A stretch of 64,000 nucleotides of DNA from Microbacterium hydrocarbonoxydans (GCF_023715885.1 NZ_JAMBOY010000003.1:124001-188000); one strand, 5' to 3'; positions 17,026-25,681 are shown, counted from the stretch's first letter. A program made the numbers and translations. Notes: generated by a model from the sequence alone, not told the origin.

Positions 17026-18591
17026 ATGGAACGCACAGCCGCCCAGAGGGCCTTCGCGAACGTTCTCGTCAACACGCTCATCGCCAACGTGACGACGAGC
17101 TTCCTCTGGTTCGCGCTGACGTTCTGGGTGTACATCGAGACTCAGTCGGTGCTGGCCACGGGAATCATCGGCGGCGCGTACATGCTGTTCATCGCGTTCT
17201 TCGCGATGATCTTCGGCACCATCGTCGACCGTCACCGCAAGCACACCGTCATGCTGCTGTCGAGCGTGATCTCGGCTGCGGCCTTCCTCGTCGCCGGCGT
17301 GCTCTACGTCTGGCAGCCCGAGTCCGCCCTGCTCGACCTCGGCGGACCGTGGTTCTGGATCTTCTCGCTCGTGATCCTCTTCGGTGGCGTGATCGAGCAG
17401 CTCCGCAACATCGCCCTCTCCACGACGGTGACCCTCCTCATCCCCGAGGAGCGGCGGGCGAACGCGAACGGCCTCGTCGGCACCGTGCAGGGGCTGGCGT
17501 TCCTCGTCACCAGCGTGTTCTCCGGGCTGTCGATCGGGTTCCTCGGGATGGGGTGGACGCTCGGGATCGCGATCGTCGCCATGGTGCTGACATTCGTGCA
17601 CCTGCTCTTCATCCGCATCCCCGAGGGCACGCCGACACCCGATCCCGACGCGCCGAGCGCGCTCGACTTCCGGGGCAGCGTCGCCGCGATCAAGCTCGCC
17701 CCCGGCCTGTTCGCGCTGATCGTCTTCTCGACCTTCAACAACCTCATCGGCGGCGTCTACATGGCGCTCATGGACCCGTACGGGCTCACGCTCTTCGACG
17801 CGCAGATGTGGGGCTTCGCCCTCGCCTTCTCCTCGACGGGCTTCATCATCGGCGGCGCGCTGGTGGCGAAGTTCGGTCTCGGCGCGAAGCCCATGCGCAC
17901 GCTGCTGTTCGTGGTCATCGCGATGGGGCTGCTGGGGTCGATCTTCATGCTCCGCGAGTGGTGGCCACTGTACGTGCTGGGCATGTGGGTCTATATGGCT
18001 CTCGTCCCGCCCGCCGAGGCGGCGGAGCAGACGGTCATCCAGAAGGTCGTCCGCTACGACCGTCAGGGTCGCGTGTTCGGCGTCGCGGCCGCGATGGAGG
18101 CGGCGGCGGCTCCGATCACGGCGTTCCTGATCGCTCCGATCGCGGAGTTCCTGATCATCCCGTACATGGACTCCTCGGCAGGGCAGCGCCAGTGGGAATG
18201 GCTGCTCGGCGAGGGCGACGCCCGTGGCATCGCCCTCATCTGCCTCTTCGCCGGGCTGATCATGGTGGTCGTCGGCGTACTGGCGTTCTTCACGAAGTCG
18301 TACCGCAAGCTCACCGACCTGTACGCGAACGCCCCGGAGCAGGACCCGCAGGCGGATGCCGGCAAGGCTGCGCATGCCGGGGAGGCTGCGGACGTCGGTG
18401 CGGATGCGGACGAGGCTGTCGATGTCGGGGAGGCTGCGGATGCCGGAGCGACCGCACATGCCGAAGAGGTAGCGGATGCATCAAGGACAGCGCCAGCCGC
18501 AGAGGCGCTGGTCGACCCGGTATCGGCGCGAGGCGGCCGAGCGTCGGCGGAAGAGGCGCCTTCGGCGGAGCGCGATCGTGCCGGGGACTGA
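17026..18591 (+). CDS. MFS transporter with repetitive acidic C-terminal tail
   Basis: The 521-aa protein has 12 predicted membrane segments from residue 15 to about 430. It shows the cytoplasmic A-like loop GTIVDRHRKHTVML and a central loop between helices 6 and 7. It resembles macrolide-efflux-type MFS permeases (ETQSVLATGIIGGAYML near the start). Substrate is unknown. From about residue 440 it carries an Ala/Asp/Glu/Gly-rich tail of roughly 75 residues built from repeats such as AGEAADVG, DADEAVDVGEAADAG and HAEEVADA, which is unusual for this family. The start at 17026 is supported by TACCCT at 17013-17018, seven bases upstream. Its end overlaps the GNAT gene by 14 bases. Confidence 0.85.
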   Translation: MERTAAQRAFANVLVNTLIANVTTSFLWFALTFWVYIETQSVLATGIIGGAYMLFIAFFAMIFGTIVDRHRKHTVMLLSSVISAAAFLVAGVLYVWQPESALLDLGGPWFWIFSLVILFGGVIEQLRNIALSTTVTLLIPEERRANANGLVGTVQGLAFLVTSVFSGLSIGFLGMGWTLGIAIVAMVLTFVHLLFIRIPEGTPTPDPDAPSALDFRGSVAAIKLAPGLFALIVFSTFNNLIGGVYMALMDPYGLTLFDAQMWGFALAFSSTGFIIGGALVAKFGLGAKPMRTLLFVVIAMGLLGSIFMLREWWPLYVLGMWVYMALVPPAEAAEQTVIQKVVRYDRQGRVFGVAAAMEAAAAPITAFLIAPIAEFLIIPYMDSSAGQRQWEWLLGEGDARGIALICLFAGLIMVVVGVLAFFTKSYRKLTDLYANAPEQDPQADAGKAAHAGEAADVGADADEAVDVGEAADAGATAHAEEVADASRTAPAAEALVDPVSARGGRASAEEAPSAERDRAGD

Positions 18592-19219
18592 GGACGACGC
18601 GGACGAGTCTCCGCAACGGCCGACGCACGGCACCCCCGACCTCCGCATCGTGCCCGCGAACGAGGCGCGGTGGGACGACCTGCAGGCGATCCTGACCGGA
18701 ACCGCGGGCCGGTGCCAGTGCGAGCGGCAACGCCTCGGCGACGGCGACTGGTGGCATATGCCTGTCGACGAGCGCCGCGACCTCCTGCGAAGCGAGGCGC
18801 ACTGCGACGACCCTCGGTCGGGGGAGACGATAGGCCTCGTCGGGTACCTCGACGAGGCCCCGGTCGCCTGGTGCGCGGTCGACCGGCGTAGCGTCTACGG
18901 GCGACTGCGCGGGTCGTCGGTGCCGTGGAAGGGAAGGCAGGAGGACAAGGATGACGATCGTGTCTGGGCGGTGACCTGTCTGATCGTCCGGCCCGGATTC
19001 CGCGGCCGCGGGCTCACCCGTCCGCTCATCGCCGCGGCCGTCGACCACGCGCGATCACGGGGCGCGGTCGCGATCGAGGGGTACCCGATGTTCACGGCCG
19101 GATCGACGGTGTCCTGGGGCGAGATGAACGTCGGATCCGTCGGCGCTTTCGCTGCGGCGGGCTTCGTCGAGGTCAGCCACCCGACGACCCGTCGGGTAGT
19201 CATGCGACGCGAGTTCTGA
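18578..19219 (+). CDS. GNAT family N-acetyltransferase
   Basis: The 213-aa acetyl-CoA-dependent N-acetyltransferase shows GNAT motif A in VTCLIVRPGFRGRGLTRPLIAAA (the RxxGxG/A acetyl-CoA loop) and a C-terminal AAAGFVEVSHPTTRRVVMR. The N-terminus has GRCQCERQRLGDGDWW, a Cys-containing segment seen in a group of uncharacterised actinobacterial GNATs that act on small molecules. GTG 18578 is chosen because GGCGGAG lies seven bases upstream and it overlaps the transporter end, so the two are co-translated. Acetylation of the compound exported by the upstream permease is possible but speculative. Confidence 0.85.
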   Translation: MPGTEDDADESPQRPTHGTPDLRIVPANEARWDDLQAILTGTAGRCQCERQRLGDGDWWHMPVDERRDLLRSEAHCDDPRSGETIGLVGYLDEAPVAWCAVDRRSVYGRLRGSSVPWKGRQEDKDDDRVWAVTCLIVRPGFRGRGLTRPLIAAAVDHARSRGAVAIEGYPMFTAGSTVSWGEMNVGSVGAFAAAGFVEVSHPTTRRVVMRREF

Positions 19220-19247
19220 GGTTTCCGACGACCCGGAGAGCTCGGGC

Positions 19248-19886
19248 TCAGATGTCGTGGATGCGGTCGTTCAACTCATCGGCCGGACGATCCCACAGCC
19301 CGAGCACCGCCGAGGCGAGCGAGTCCGCGTCGAGCGCCTTTGCCCGGAAGATCACGGAGGCGGCGCGCAGAGGCCCCCCGGCATCGCGCGCCGCCTTCGC
19401 GAACCCCTGCGCCGTCGCGCGTCCCCAGGCTTCGCTCGCGGCCTTGACCGCGGCATAGTTCGCTCCTCCGGCGAGCGGCCGAGCCACCGCCGTCGACGAC
19501 ACGAGCGCGAAGCGCCCGGCATCCGACTCCCGCAGCAGCGGCTCGAAGGCCCGGCTCGTCGCCCGCACCGCCTCGAAGGCCGGCAGGAGAGCGTGCAGAT
19601 CCTCGTCAGTCTGTCCGGCGAGCCCACCGCCGCCGCGCCATCCGCCGACGAGCGGGATCACGCCATCCACCGCACCGACGCTCGATGCGAGTGCGCTCAT
19701 CTCCGCGAGCGACGTCGCATCGGCCGCGACCGTCTCAGCACCCAGCTCCCGCAGCGGTGCGAGCCCGGCATTCGATCGGCCGGTCGCGATCACCCGCGCG
19801 CCCGCGGCGACGAGCGCGGTCGCCACAGCAAGTCCCGACGCGCTCGTCGCACCGGCCAGGACGATGGTGCGTCCGTCGATGCTCAT
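19248..19886 (-). CDS. Short-chain dehydrogenase/reductase
   Basis: The 212-aa SDR has an N-terminal Rossmann nucleotide site, LAGATSASGLAVATAL, with Arg in ATGRSN suggesting NADP preference. The active-site Ser is in ALVSSTAVARP and the YxxxK motif is NYAAVKAASEAWG. At 212 residues it is shorter than the classical 250, with a brief C-terminus and a Gly-rich insertion (GGWRGGGGLAG). The substrate is not predictable. AAAGG lies before the ATG. The palindromic repeat at 19911-19985 separates it from the DUF6421-like gene upstream on the same strand. Confidence 0.85.
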   Translation of the reverse strand: MSIDGRTIVLAGATSASGLAVATALVAAGARVIATGRSNAGLAPLRELGAETVAADATSLAEMSALASSVGAVDGVIPLVGGWRGGGGLAGQTDEDLHALLPAFEAVRATSRAFEPLLRESDAGRFALVSSTAVARPLAGGANYAAVKAASEAWGRATAQGFAKAARDAGGPLRAASVIFRAKALDADSLASAVLGLWDRPADELNDRIHDI

Positions 19887-19910
19887 GTGGTCACCTTTCG
19901 CGGTGGGTCA

Positions 19911-19985
19911 TTTCTGCGGTGATGGGTACGTTCTGCGGCCAGTGCGGCACGAGATGGCCGCAGAACTTGCGTTGGGCCGCAGAAC
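19911..19985. repeat. Palindromic intergenic repeat, family 1, copy 2 (A-A-loop-A'-A')
   Basis: TTCTGCGG is at 19912-19919 and 19931-19938, and GGCCGCAGAA at 19956-19965 and 19975-19984. Both pairs keep the 19-base step of the copy at 3091-3170, and the span from first to last core base is 73 nt in both copies. As in copy 1, it lies shortly after a minus-strand stop (20012) and before the next minus-strand gene. Confidence 0.75.
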
Positions 19986-20011
19986 GCGCACCGGATCCCG
20001 GAGAGGATCGA

Positions 20012-21442
20012 TCAGTCGTCGGAGCCGCGGATGCCGACGGTCGACTCGATGACCGGCTTCATCTTCTTGTCGAGCGTCTCGAAGAACATCGACAGCGGGA
20101 ACTCGTCGTCCATCACGGCATCCGTATAGCCCTTGGGTGCTCCGGCGAGGATCTCGTCGGACAGCCCCCTGGCCCACTGCGAGGCGGGGTGCGGGGTGAG
20201 CGTGCCGCGAACGAGCTCATAGGCGGCGAGCCAGTGCGCGACCTTCGGACGGTCGATCGAGTGCCAGTAGAGGTCGTCGATCGCGTCGCCGAGGGCCACC
20301 ACCGCGTCGGGCACGTTGTCCCAGTCGAACGCGAGGGCCGTGTCGGTCCAGTGCAGCACGCCGCGCTGGTGCAGCCATGCGAACAGCAGCTGACCGCCGA
20401 CCGCGTCGTAATTGCGGGTGCGCGTGCCGGTGATCGCGAAGCGGAAGATCCGGTCGAAGATCACCGCGTACTGCACGAGTCCCGCGTGATCGAGCATCTC
20501 CTGCTCGTCGGCGGTGAGCTGCTCGCCCGCCTCCCGACGAGCGGTCAGGGCGCGCTCGATCTTCACCGACTCGCGGAATGCCGTCATGTCGCAGCGCATC
20601 TCTTCGAGCGAGTACAGGAAGAACGGCATCCGCTGCTTGATCATGAACGGGTCGAACGGCAGGTCGCCGCGCATGTGCGTTCGGTCGTGGATGATGTCCC
20701 ACATCACGAACGCGCGCTCGGTCTGCGCCTGGTCATCGAGCATCGCGGCGGCGCGCTCGGGCAGCTCGAGGTTGGTGATCTCGGCGGCGGCGCGGACGAC
20801 GCGGCGGTAGCGCGCGGCCTCGCGGTCCTGGAAGATCGCGCCCCAGGTGAACGAAGGGATCTCGCGCATCGCGACGGTCTCGGGGAAGAGCACGGCCGAG
20901 TTCGTGTCGTACCCGGGCGTGAAGTCGACGAGGCGCAGCGAGACGAACAGCTTGTTGCCGTAGTCGCCGGCCTCGAGGGCGGCGATGAACTCCGGCCAGA
21001 TCGTCTCGACGATGAGCGCCTCGACGAGACGGTCGCTCGAGCCGTTCTGCGTGTACATCGGGAAAACCACGAGGTGACGGATGCCGTCCACGCGGTGCTG
21101 CTGCGGCTGGAAGGCCATGAGCGAGTCGAGGAAGTCGGGGACGCCGAAGTCCGCTGCGGACCAGCGCTCGAAATCGACGACGGATGCCGCGAGGTACTCG
21201 GCGTCATGCGGGAAAGCGGGGGCGAGAGCGCGGATGCCTGCCGTGATCGCGGCGACGAGTTCGCGCGCGGCGGCGTGGTGCCCGGCGTCCGGGATCGACC
21301 CGTCCTTGACCTGCATCTCCCGAAGGGCGATGGCCGCGTCCTTGAGTTGCGCCCACGCCGCGGACTGCTCGGCGGTCGCCGCGTCCTCCACGACCTCGGG
21401 CTCGCCGACGATGGCCTGGCTGTTCAGGGTAGGAGTGGACAT
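20012..21442 (-). CDS. DUF6421-like protein of unknown function
   Basis: This 476-aa soluble protein has no signal peptide. It contains LVVFPMYTQNGSSDR, GNKLFVSLRLVDFTPGYDTNSAV and a His/Asp/Glu-rich block, MWDIIHDRTHMRGDLPFDPF followed by YSLEEMRCDMTAFRE, which looks like a metal-binding active site. The C-terminal half carries FRFAITGTRTRNYDAVGGQ and LYWHSIDRPKVAHWLAAYEL. It matches what I recall as DUF6421, an actinobacterial family commonly beside an Lrp/AsnC gene, as here. ATG 21442 has GGAGG four bases upstream; a longer reading to 21484 would cross the operator. An enzyme acting on an amino acid or derivative is a reasonable guess from the regulator. Confidence 0.8.
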   Translation of the reverse strand: MSTPTLNSQAIVGEPEVVEDAATAEQSAAWAQLKDAAIALREMQVKDGSIPDAGHHAAARELVAAITAGIRALAPAFPHDAEYLAASVVDFERWSAADFGVPDFLDSLMAFQPQQHRVDGIRHLVVFPMYTQNGSSDRLVEALIVETIWPEFIAALEAGDYGNKLFVSLRLVDFTPGYDTNSAVLFPETVAMREIPSFTWGAIFQDREAARYRRVVRAAAEITNLELPERAAAMLDDQAQTERAFVMWDIIHDRTHMRGDLPFDPFMIKQRMPFFLYSLEEMRCDMTAFRESVKIERALTARREAGEQLTADEQEMLDHAGLVQYAVIFDRIFRFAITGTRTRNYDAVGGQLLFAWLHQRGVLHWTDTALAFDWDNVPDAVVALGDAIDDLYWHSIDRPKVAHWLAAYELVRGTLTPHPASQWARGLSDEILAGAPKGYTDAVMDDEFPLSMFFETLDKKMKPVIESTVGIRGSDD

Positions 21443-21466
21443 GGAACCTCCGATCGGGATGAAAAA

Positions 21467-21506
21467 CGGAAATTTTCCGGTCATAACGGAATCCTGACGA
21501 TAATCT
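21467..21506. promoter_or_regulatory. Operator palindrome and promoter between asnC-like gene and DUF6421 gene
   Basis: CGGAAA-T-TTTCCG (21467-21479) is a perfect inverted repeat in the 71-bp divergent region. TAATCT at 21501-21506 is a -10 box for the regulator, seven bases before its ATG. The palindrome lies where the -35 would be, so binding there should repress the regulator and could control the divergent gene. Confidence 0.6.
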
Positions 21507-21513
21507 TACATCC

Positions 21514-21969
21514 ATGGATGATTCTGTCGATCACGCGATCCTGGCCGAGATCTCCCGGGACGGCCGCGCCACGCTCGCCCACCTCTCGGACTCGGTCGGC
21601 CTCTCCGTGTCGGCGGTGCAGTCACGGCTCCGTCGGCTCGAGACGCGCGGCGTCATCAGCGGCTACCGCGCGATTCTCGACCCCGAGCAGGTCGGCGCCC
21701 CTCTGTCGGCCTTCATCGAGATCACGCCGCTCGACCCCGCCCAGCCCGACGACGCCCCGGAGTTGCTCGAGCACCTGACGGCCATCGAGGCATGCCACTC
21801 GATCGCCGGGGATGCGAGCTACATGCTGTTCGTCCGCGTCGCGACGCCGCGCCACCTGGAAGAGCTCGTCCGCGACATCCGCCTCGCGGCGAACGTCAAC
21901 ACCCGGACGACGGTCGTGCTGCAGACGTACTACGAGCACCGACCGCTGGTCACGGTCGCCGAGGGATAG
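21514..21969 (+). CDS. Lrp/AsnC family transcriptional regulator
   Basis: The 151-aa protein has an N-terminal HTH (DHAILAEISRDGRATLAHLSD, then VGLSVSAVQSRLRRLETRGVI) and a C-terminal RAM ligand domain (FIEITPL, IAGDASYMLFVRVAT, LVRDIRL, TRTTVVL). Family members form octamers and sense amino acids. It is divergent from the DUF6421 gene, with the shared operator above, and probably controls both. No Shine-Dalgarno precedes the ATG, and the -10 box at 21501-21506 puts the transcript start at or next to it, so the message is probably leaderless. Confidence 0.92.
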   Translation: MDDSVDHAILAEISRDGRATLAHLSDSVGLSVSAVQSRLRRLETRGVISGYRAILDPEQVGAPLSAFIEITPLDPAQPDDAPELLEHLTAIEACHSIAGDASYMLFVRVATPRHLEELVRDIRLAANVNTRTTVVLQTYYEHRPLVTVAEG

Positions 21970-22023
21970 CGCGCGCCGAGCGGAGCGCGATACGGTGACC
22001 ACAACCGACGCACAGGAGCACCG

Positions 22024-22314
22024 ATGTCCTTCCAGGCATACCTCGACAAGGTCGAGACCCAGACCGGACTGACCCCGCGGCAGTTCATCGAACTCGCGAA
22101 AGAGAAGGGCTTCGACGAGACGACGAAGTCCGCCGTCGTCCTCAACTGGCTCAAGGAGGAGTACTCCCTCGGCCACGGGCACGCGCAGGCCATGGTGCAC
22201 GTCATCCTCAAGGGGCCGAAGATCAGCGACAAGCACGTCGGCACGGGCGGCTCGCACGGCGACAAGAGCGACACGCTGTGGCTGGACGGCAAGGACTCGA
22301 ACCCCAATCCGTGA
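22024..22314 (+). CDS. DUF4287 domain protein, 96 aa
   Basis: This small soluble protein begins MSFQAYLDKVETQTGLTPRQFIELAKEKGF and continues with VLNWLKEEYSLGHGHAQAMVHVI, the signature of DUF4287. The family is often found alone or fused to DUF5655 and has no established function. The helical N-terminal half resembles a small helix-hairpin domain. AGGAGC lies before the ATG. It follows asnC by 54 bases and precedes menA, which has its own -10 box. Confidence 0.85.
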   Translation: MSFQAYLDKVETQTGLTPRQFIELAKEKGFDETTKSAVVLNWLKEEYSLGHGHAQAMVHVILKGPKISDKHVGTGGSHGDKSDTLWLDGKDSNPNP

Positions 22315-22350
22315 CGGGCCGGGAAAGCCCCGGCCAGTAGGATTCCCTCC

Positions 22351-23325
22351 GTGGCAGCATCGACCAAGCGCAAGAAGAAGAGCCGGCCCTCGCCGCGGAG
22401 GCCCGTGCGGGCGAGCGGCAACCCCGCGAAGAAGCCGATCGTCGAAGCCGGGCCCATAACGGCTCGGGACTGGATCGGCGCTGCGCGCCTGCGCACCCTT
22501 CCGCTCGCGATCGCCCCGGTGGTCATCGGCACCGGCGCCGCGCGCAGCACCGGACCCGAGTTCCACTGGGTCATCGCCCTCGCCTGCCTCGCCGTCGCCG
22601 TGCTGCTGCAGATCGGCGTGAACTTCACCAACGACTACAGCGACGGCATCCGCGGCACGGATGCCGTGCGGGTCGGCCCGGCGCGGCTCACCGCTTCCCG
22701 GCGCGTGAAGCCGCGCACCGTGCTGATCATCGGACTGGTCTTCTTCTCTCTCGCCGCGGCCGTCGGCGTCGCGATCGTCATCCGCACGGAGCAGTGGTGG
22801 ATGCTGGCGGTCGGCGCCGCGTGCATCGTCGCGGCCTGGTTCTACACCGGCGGCAAGCGACCCTACGGCTACTTCGGGCTGGGCGAGGTCTTCGTGTTCG
22901 TGTTCTTCGGGCTCGTCGCGACTCTCGGCACCACGTGGGTGCAGGTCTTCCAGCTCCCGCAGCAGGCATGGCTCGGGGCGATCGCCGCCGGACTTTTCGC
23001 CTGCGCGGTGCTGCTCGCCAACAACCTCCGCGACATCGATCAGGACCGCGTGGTCGGCAAGCGCACGCTCACGGTGCTGATCGGCCGTCGCCCCACGCAG
23101 GTGCTCTTCACGCTCTTCGTGCTGGCGCCCTTCGGCATCCTGGTCTTCCTCGCGCTGCTGTACCCGATCGCGTGGATCGGCGTGCTCGCGCTGCTCGCGG
23201 GGCTCCCGGCGATCCTCATCGTGTGGACGTACCGCCAGCCGAAGGAGCTCGTGATCGCGCTCGCGCTGACGTCGCTCACGGCGCTGCTCTACGCGGGCGC
23301 GCTGTTCTGGGCGTTCGCCGGCTGA
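22351..23325 (+). CDS. menA: 1,4-dihydroxy-2-naphthoate polyprenyltransferase
   Basis: The UbiA-superfamily membrane enzyme (324 aa) attaches the polyprenyl tail to 1,4-dihydroxy-2-naphthoate to give demethylmenaquinone. A Lys/Arg-rich N-terminal tail (about 30 residues) precedes GAARLRTLPLAIAPVVIG. The first Asp-rich motif NFTNDYSDGIRGTD sits near residues 91-104 and the second in ANNLRDIDQDRVVGKRTL. Eight to nine membrane helices follow. The lipid donor would come from the polyprenyl synthase at 46656 and the product goes to the methyltransferase at 45876. GTG 22351 has TAGGAT at 22338-22343, seven bases upstream. Confidence 0.93.
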   Translation: MAASTKRKKKSRPSPRRPVRASGNPAKKPIVEAGPITARDWIGAARLRTLPLAIAPVVIGTGAARSTGPEFHWVIALACLAVAVLLQIGVNFTNDYSDGIRGTDAVRVGPARLTASRRVKPRTVLIIGLVFFSLAAAVGVAIVIRTEQWWMLAVGAACIVAAWFYTGGKRPYGYFGLGEVFVFVFFGLVATLGTTWVQVFQLPQQAWLGAIAAGLFACAVLLANNLRDIDQDRVVGKRTLTVLIGRRPTQVLFTLFVLAPFGILVFLALLYPIAWIGVLALLAGLPAILIVWTYRQPKELVIALALTSLTALLYAGALFWAFAG

Positions 23326-23340
23326 CGCCGAGACGCGTCA
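23323..23340. terminator. Short bidirectional hairpin formed by two convergent stop codons
   Basis: TGACGC (23323-23328) pairs with GCGTCA (23335-23340) around a six-base loop. The left arm contains the menA TGA and the right arm the stop of the convergent DUF4229 gene. No T-run follows, so its strength as a terminator is uncertain. Confidence 0.4.
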
Positions 23341-23622
23341 GGGGCGGTCGGACTCGTCGACCGCGGCGTCCTCGACATCGGCGTCGGCCTGACCGGCCAC
23401 CGGGCGTCCCTCACGACGCTCGTGGATGCGCGCCGAGGCGTCGGACAGCGGAGTCCGCAGGAAGAGCATCGAGATGCTGGCCCCGATGAGCGCGGCGAAG
23501 ATCGCAGCGAGCCACCAGAACTCGCGGAAGATCGGGAAGAAGAACCACATCACGGCGAGCGGCACGAGGAATGCCAGCAGCCGCAGCACGGTGTAGACGA
23601 GGAGAGGGGCGGGCTTCTTCAC
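23338..23622 (-). CDS. DUF4229 family small membrane protein
   Basis: The 94-aa protein has two hydrophobic helices, LLVYTVLRLLAFLVPLAVMWFF (split across residues 7-28) and WWLAAIFAALIGASISMLFL, followed by a charged acidic tail. This fits DUF4229, a family that in actinobacteria is often beside menA, as here. The role is unknown; a link to menaquinone synthesis is suggested only by neighbourhood. GTG 23622 is preceded by TAGACT at 23629-23634 (minus strand) with six bases between, indicating leaderless expression. Confidence 0.85.
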   Translation of the reverse strand: MKKPAPLLVYTVLRLLAFLVPLAVMWFFFPIFREFWWLAAIFAALIGASISMLFLRTPLSDASARIHERREGRPVAGQADADVEDAAVDESDRP

Positions 23623-23671
23623 CAGGACAGTCTACGTTCGGGTGTCCAGCAGCCGGCTGGGAGCGAAGCGT

Positions 23672-24559
23672 TCAGCGATCGAGGGACGAGAGCGGGATGC
23701 CGCGCACGACGCGCTTCCACGGGTGCTCGCCGAGGGTCCACAGGTAGCCGGCATCGAGGTCGAGGGCGAGGTCCTCGCACCCGACGGGCAGTGGCACGGC
23801 GCTCCGCTTCAGACCGCTGAGGGTGCCGATCCAGAGCGCGCCGGGGCGGAGCAGATCGGACTGCGAGACGAAGTGACGCTCGCCCCAGCGCACCGCACCC
23901 TGCATGCGCGGGATGCCGGGGGCTGTGCGTTCGATCTCAGTGAAGCGACCATGGTCTCCCTCGGGCAGCGAGAACTCGCCGATCCGGCCGCTGTCGTCCT
24001 TCCGGTACTCGCCGATCAGCACGCGCGGCAGCGGGGTTCCTTCGGCGTCGAACACGCGGCCGATGTACGAACAGCGCAGCGCGACCGGGTGCACGCGAGT
24101 GCGCACCGCGACCAGAGCGGTGACGCGCGGACCGCGCCGTGTCGACCCGGACAGGCGCCGAGCGAGGGCGCCGCGCACCCGGCGGACCCGCGAGAGGTCG
24201 AACTCCCAGATGCCGTCGCGGGTGGCGGCGACGAACAGCCGGTCGTCGAACCAGGCCAGCCCTCCGGCGTGGATCGGTGCGGGCTGCAGCTCGCCGTCCT
24301 CCTCGACGGCCAGCAGCACGTCGAGGTGGCGCGAGCGGTCGAGGTCGACGAGGGCGACCCGTGACGCCAGATGGTGCCCGTCGAGGCGCTGCCGGAACCA
24401 GCTGACCGCCAGGGTGTGTCGTCCGTGCCAGACGCCGAGGTCGACGCCCTGCGGATACCAGCGCCTGGTCCACGACCGGGCGGTCAGCCACCGCAGGTCG
24501 ACCGCGTCTCGGCGCTTCTGCCGCACGGGGCGCCAGGTGGTTCCGAACGGCCAGAGCAT
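23672..24559 (-). CDS. Hypothetical protein with beta-propeller-like strand pattern
   Basis: The 295-aa protein begins with a basic, Trp-rich segment (MLWPFGTTWRPVRQKRRDAV), then alternates short strands and loops: RHTLAVSWFRQ, RVALVDLDRSRHLDVLLAVEEDG, AGGLAWFDDRLFVAATRDGIWEFDL, GALWIGTLSG and DAGYLWTLGEHPWKR. The repeats resemble blades of a small beta-propeller or a secreted-protein ligand fold, but no family name comes to mind. No clear signal peptide. ATG 24559 directly follows GGGAGG with no spacer; GACGAT six bases upstream could serve as a weak -10 for a leaderless start. It is divergent from the glycan operon. Confidence 0.6.
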   Translation of the reverse strand: MLWPFGTTWRPVRQKRRDAVDLRWLTARSWTRRWYPQGVDLGVWHGRHTLAVSWFRQRLDGHHLASRVALVDLDRSRHLDVLLAVEEDGELQPAPIHAGGLAWFDDRLFVAATRDGIWEFDLSRVRRVRGALARRLSGSTRRGPRVTALVAVRTRVHPVALRCSYIGRVFDAEGTPLPRVLIGEYRKDDSGRIGEFSLPEGDHGRFTEIERTAPGIPRMQGAVRWGERHFVSQSDLLRPGALWIGTLSGLKRSAVPLPVGCEDLALDLDAGYLWTLGEHPWKRVVRGIPLSSLDR

Positions 24560-24700
24560 CCTCCCATCGTCGCCGATCCGCCACTCGTGCGCGAATGCGA
24601 CGGGGCGCGTCGCTCCGGGTCACCCCCCGTTCACCTGCGCGTCGCCGCCCGGCAACGAGCGCCTGCGACCATGCCGGGACCGTCCACCACCGGGAGCTCC

Positions 24701-25681
24701 GTGCGCACACCGCTCGTCACCGTCATCCTTCCTGCGAAGGACGCAGGCGCGTACATCGGCACGACGCTGGAGACGCTGACCCGACAGTTCGACGACCCGG
24801 CGGCGCTGCAGCTGGTCGCGATCGATGACGGCTCCCGCGACGACACCGGGGCGATCATGCGCACCTACGCCGAACGGATGCCGCACGCCACCGTCATCTT
24901 CAACCCGCGCGCTCGCGGCCTGGCGAGCGCACGCAACCAGGGACTCGCCGAGGTCCAAGGGGAGGCGTTCTGCTTCCTCGACGGCGACGACTGGATGCAG
25001 CCGCGTCGTCTCGAGGTGCTGGCGCGTCGGCTGCGCGAGCTCGACTGCGACGTCGTGCGCACCGACCACGTGACCGTGCGTGACGGGGTGCGAGGGCTGG
25101 TCAGGGCGCCGCACCCGTGGCGGGAGCAGGTCCAGTCTCCGCGCGACGCGATCCTGCCCGAAGATGAGCCCACTATGGTCGACTACCCCTTCGCCTGGGC
25201 GGGGATGCTGCACCGCCGCGTGCTCGACGAGGGCCTCGCCGGTTTCACCCCCGGTCTCTTCACGGCGGAGGACCGCCCGTGGATCTGGCGGCTTCACCTG
25301 CAGGCGAGGTCGTTCGCGGTGGTCGACGCTCCGGCGCTGCTGTATCGCCGTGGGGTGTCGACCTCGCTGACCCAGGTGCGCGATCGTCGGCAGCTCGACT
25401 TCGTGACGGCGATGGACGAGGTGCTCGACATCGTGGGCGCGGACTCCGAGGCCGAGCGCTTCCTGCCCAAGGCGGTATGGACGGTGCTCGCCCTCAGCTC
25501 GCGCCACCTCGTCCGTGCACGGCGGATGACGCCCGGGCTGCGCGCAGAGATGCGGTCCGGAATCCGGGGGCTGCTCGGCCGTCTGCCCGCGCTCGAATCG
25601 GATGCCGTTCTCGGGCGCCTCGACGGTCCGCGGCGTCGGGTGCTCGCGTCGCTCCTGCGCTCGGTCGAGTCGGCGGCATGA
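24701..25681 (+). CDS. Family 2 glycosyltransferase
   Basis: First gene of the five-gene glycan operon. The 326-aa protein has a GT-A fold: TVILPAKDAGAYIGTTLETL, QLVAIDDGSRDDTGAI, ARNQGL, and the metal-binding DxD in CFLDGDDWMQPRRLE, then AWAGMLHRRVL with the acceptor loop FTAEDRPWIWRLHL. It should transfer a sugar from an NDP donor to the growing surface polymer at the cytoplasmic face. GTG 24701 is chosen because GGGAG lies four bases upstream; ATG 24671 in frame has no such site. Its TGA overlaps the next ATG (ATGA). Confidence 0.88.
   Translation: MRTPLVTVILPAKDAGAYIGTTLETLTRQFDDPAALQLVAIDDGSRDDTGAIMRTYAERMPHATVIFNPRARGLASARNQGLAEVQGEAFCFLDGDDWMQPRRLEVLARRLRELDCDVVRTDHVTVRDGVRGLVRAPHPWREQVQSPRDAILPEDEPTMVDYPFAWAGMLHRRVLDEGLAGFTPGLFTAEDRPWIWRLHLQARSFAVVDAPALLYRRGVSTSLTQVRDRRQLDFVTAMDEVLDIVGADSEAERFLPKAVWTVLALSSRHLVRARRMTPGLRAEMRSGIRGLLGRLPALESDAVLGRLDGPRRRVLASLLRSVESAA

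Noticed and set aside
16954..18459. A 501-residue antisense frame across the MFS gene
   Set aside because: It mirrors the third-codon GC pattern of the transporter and has no recognisable domain.
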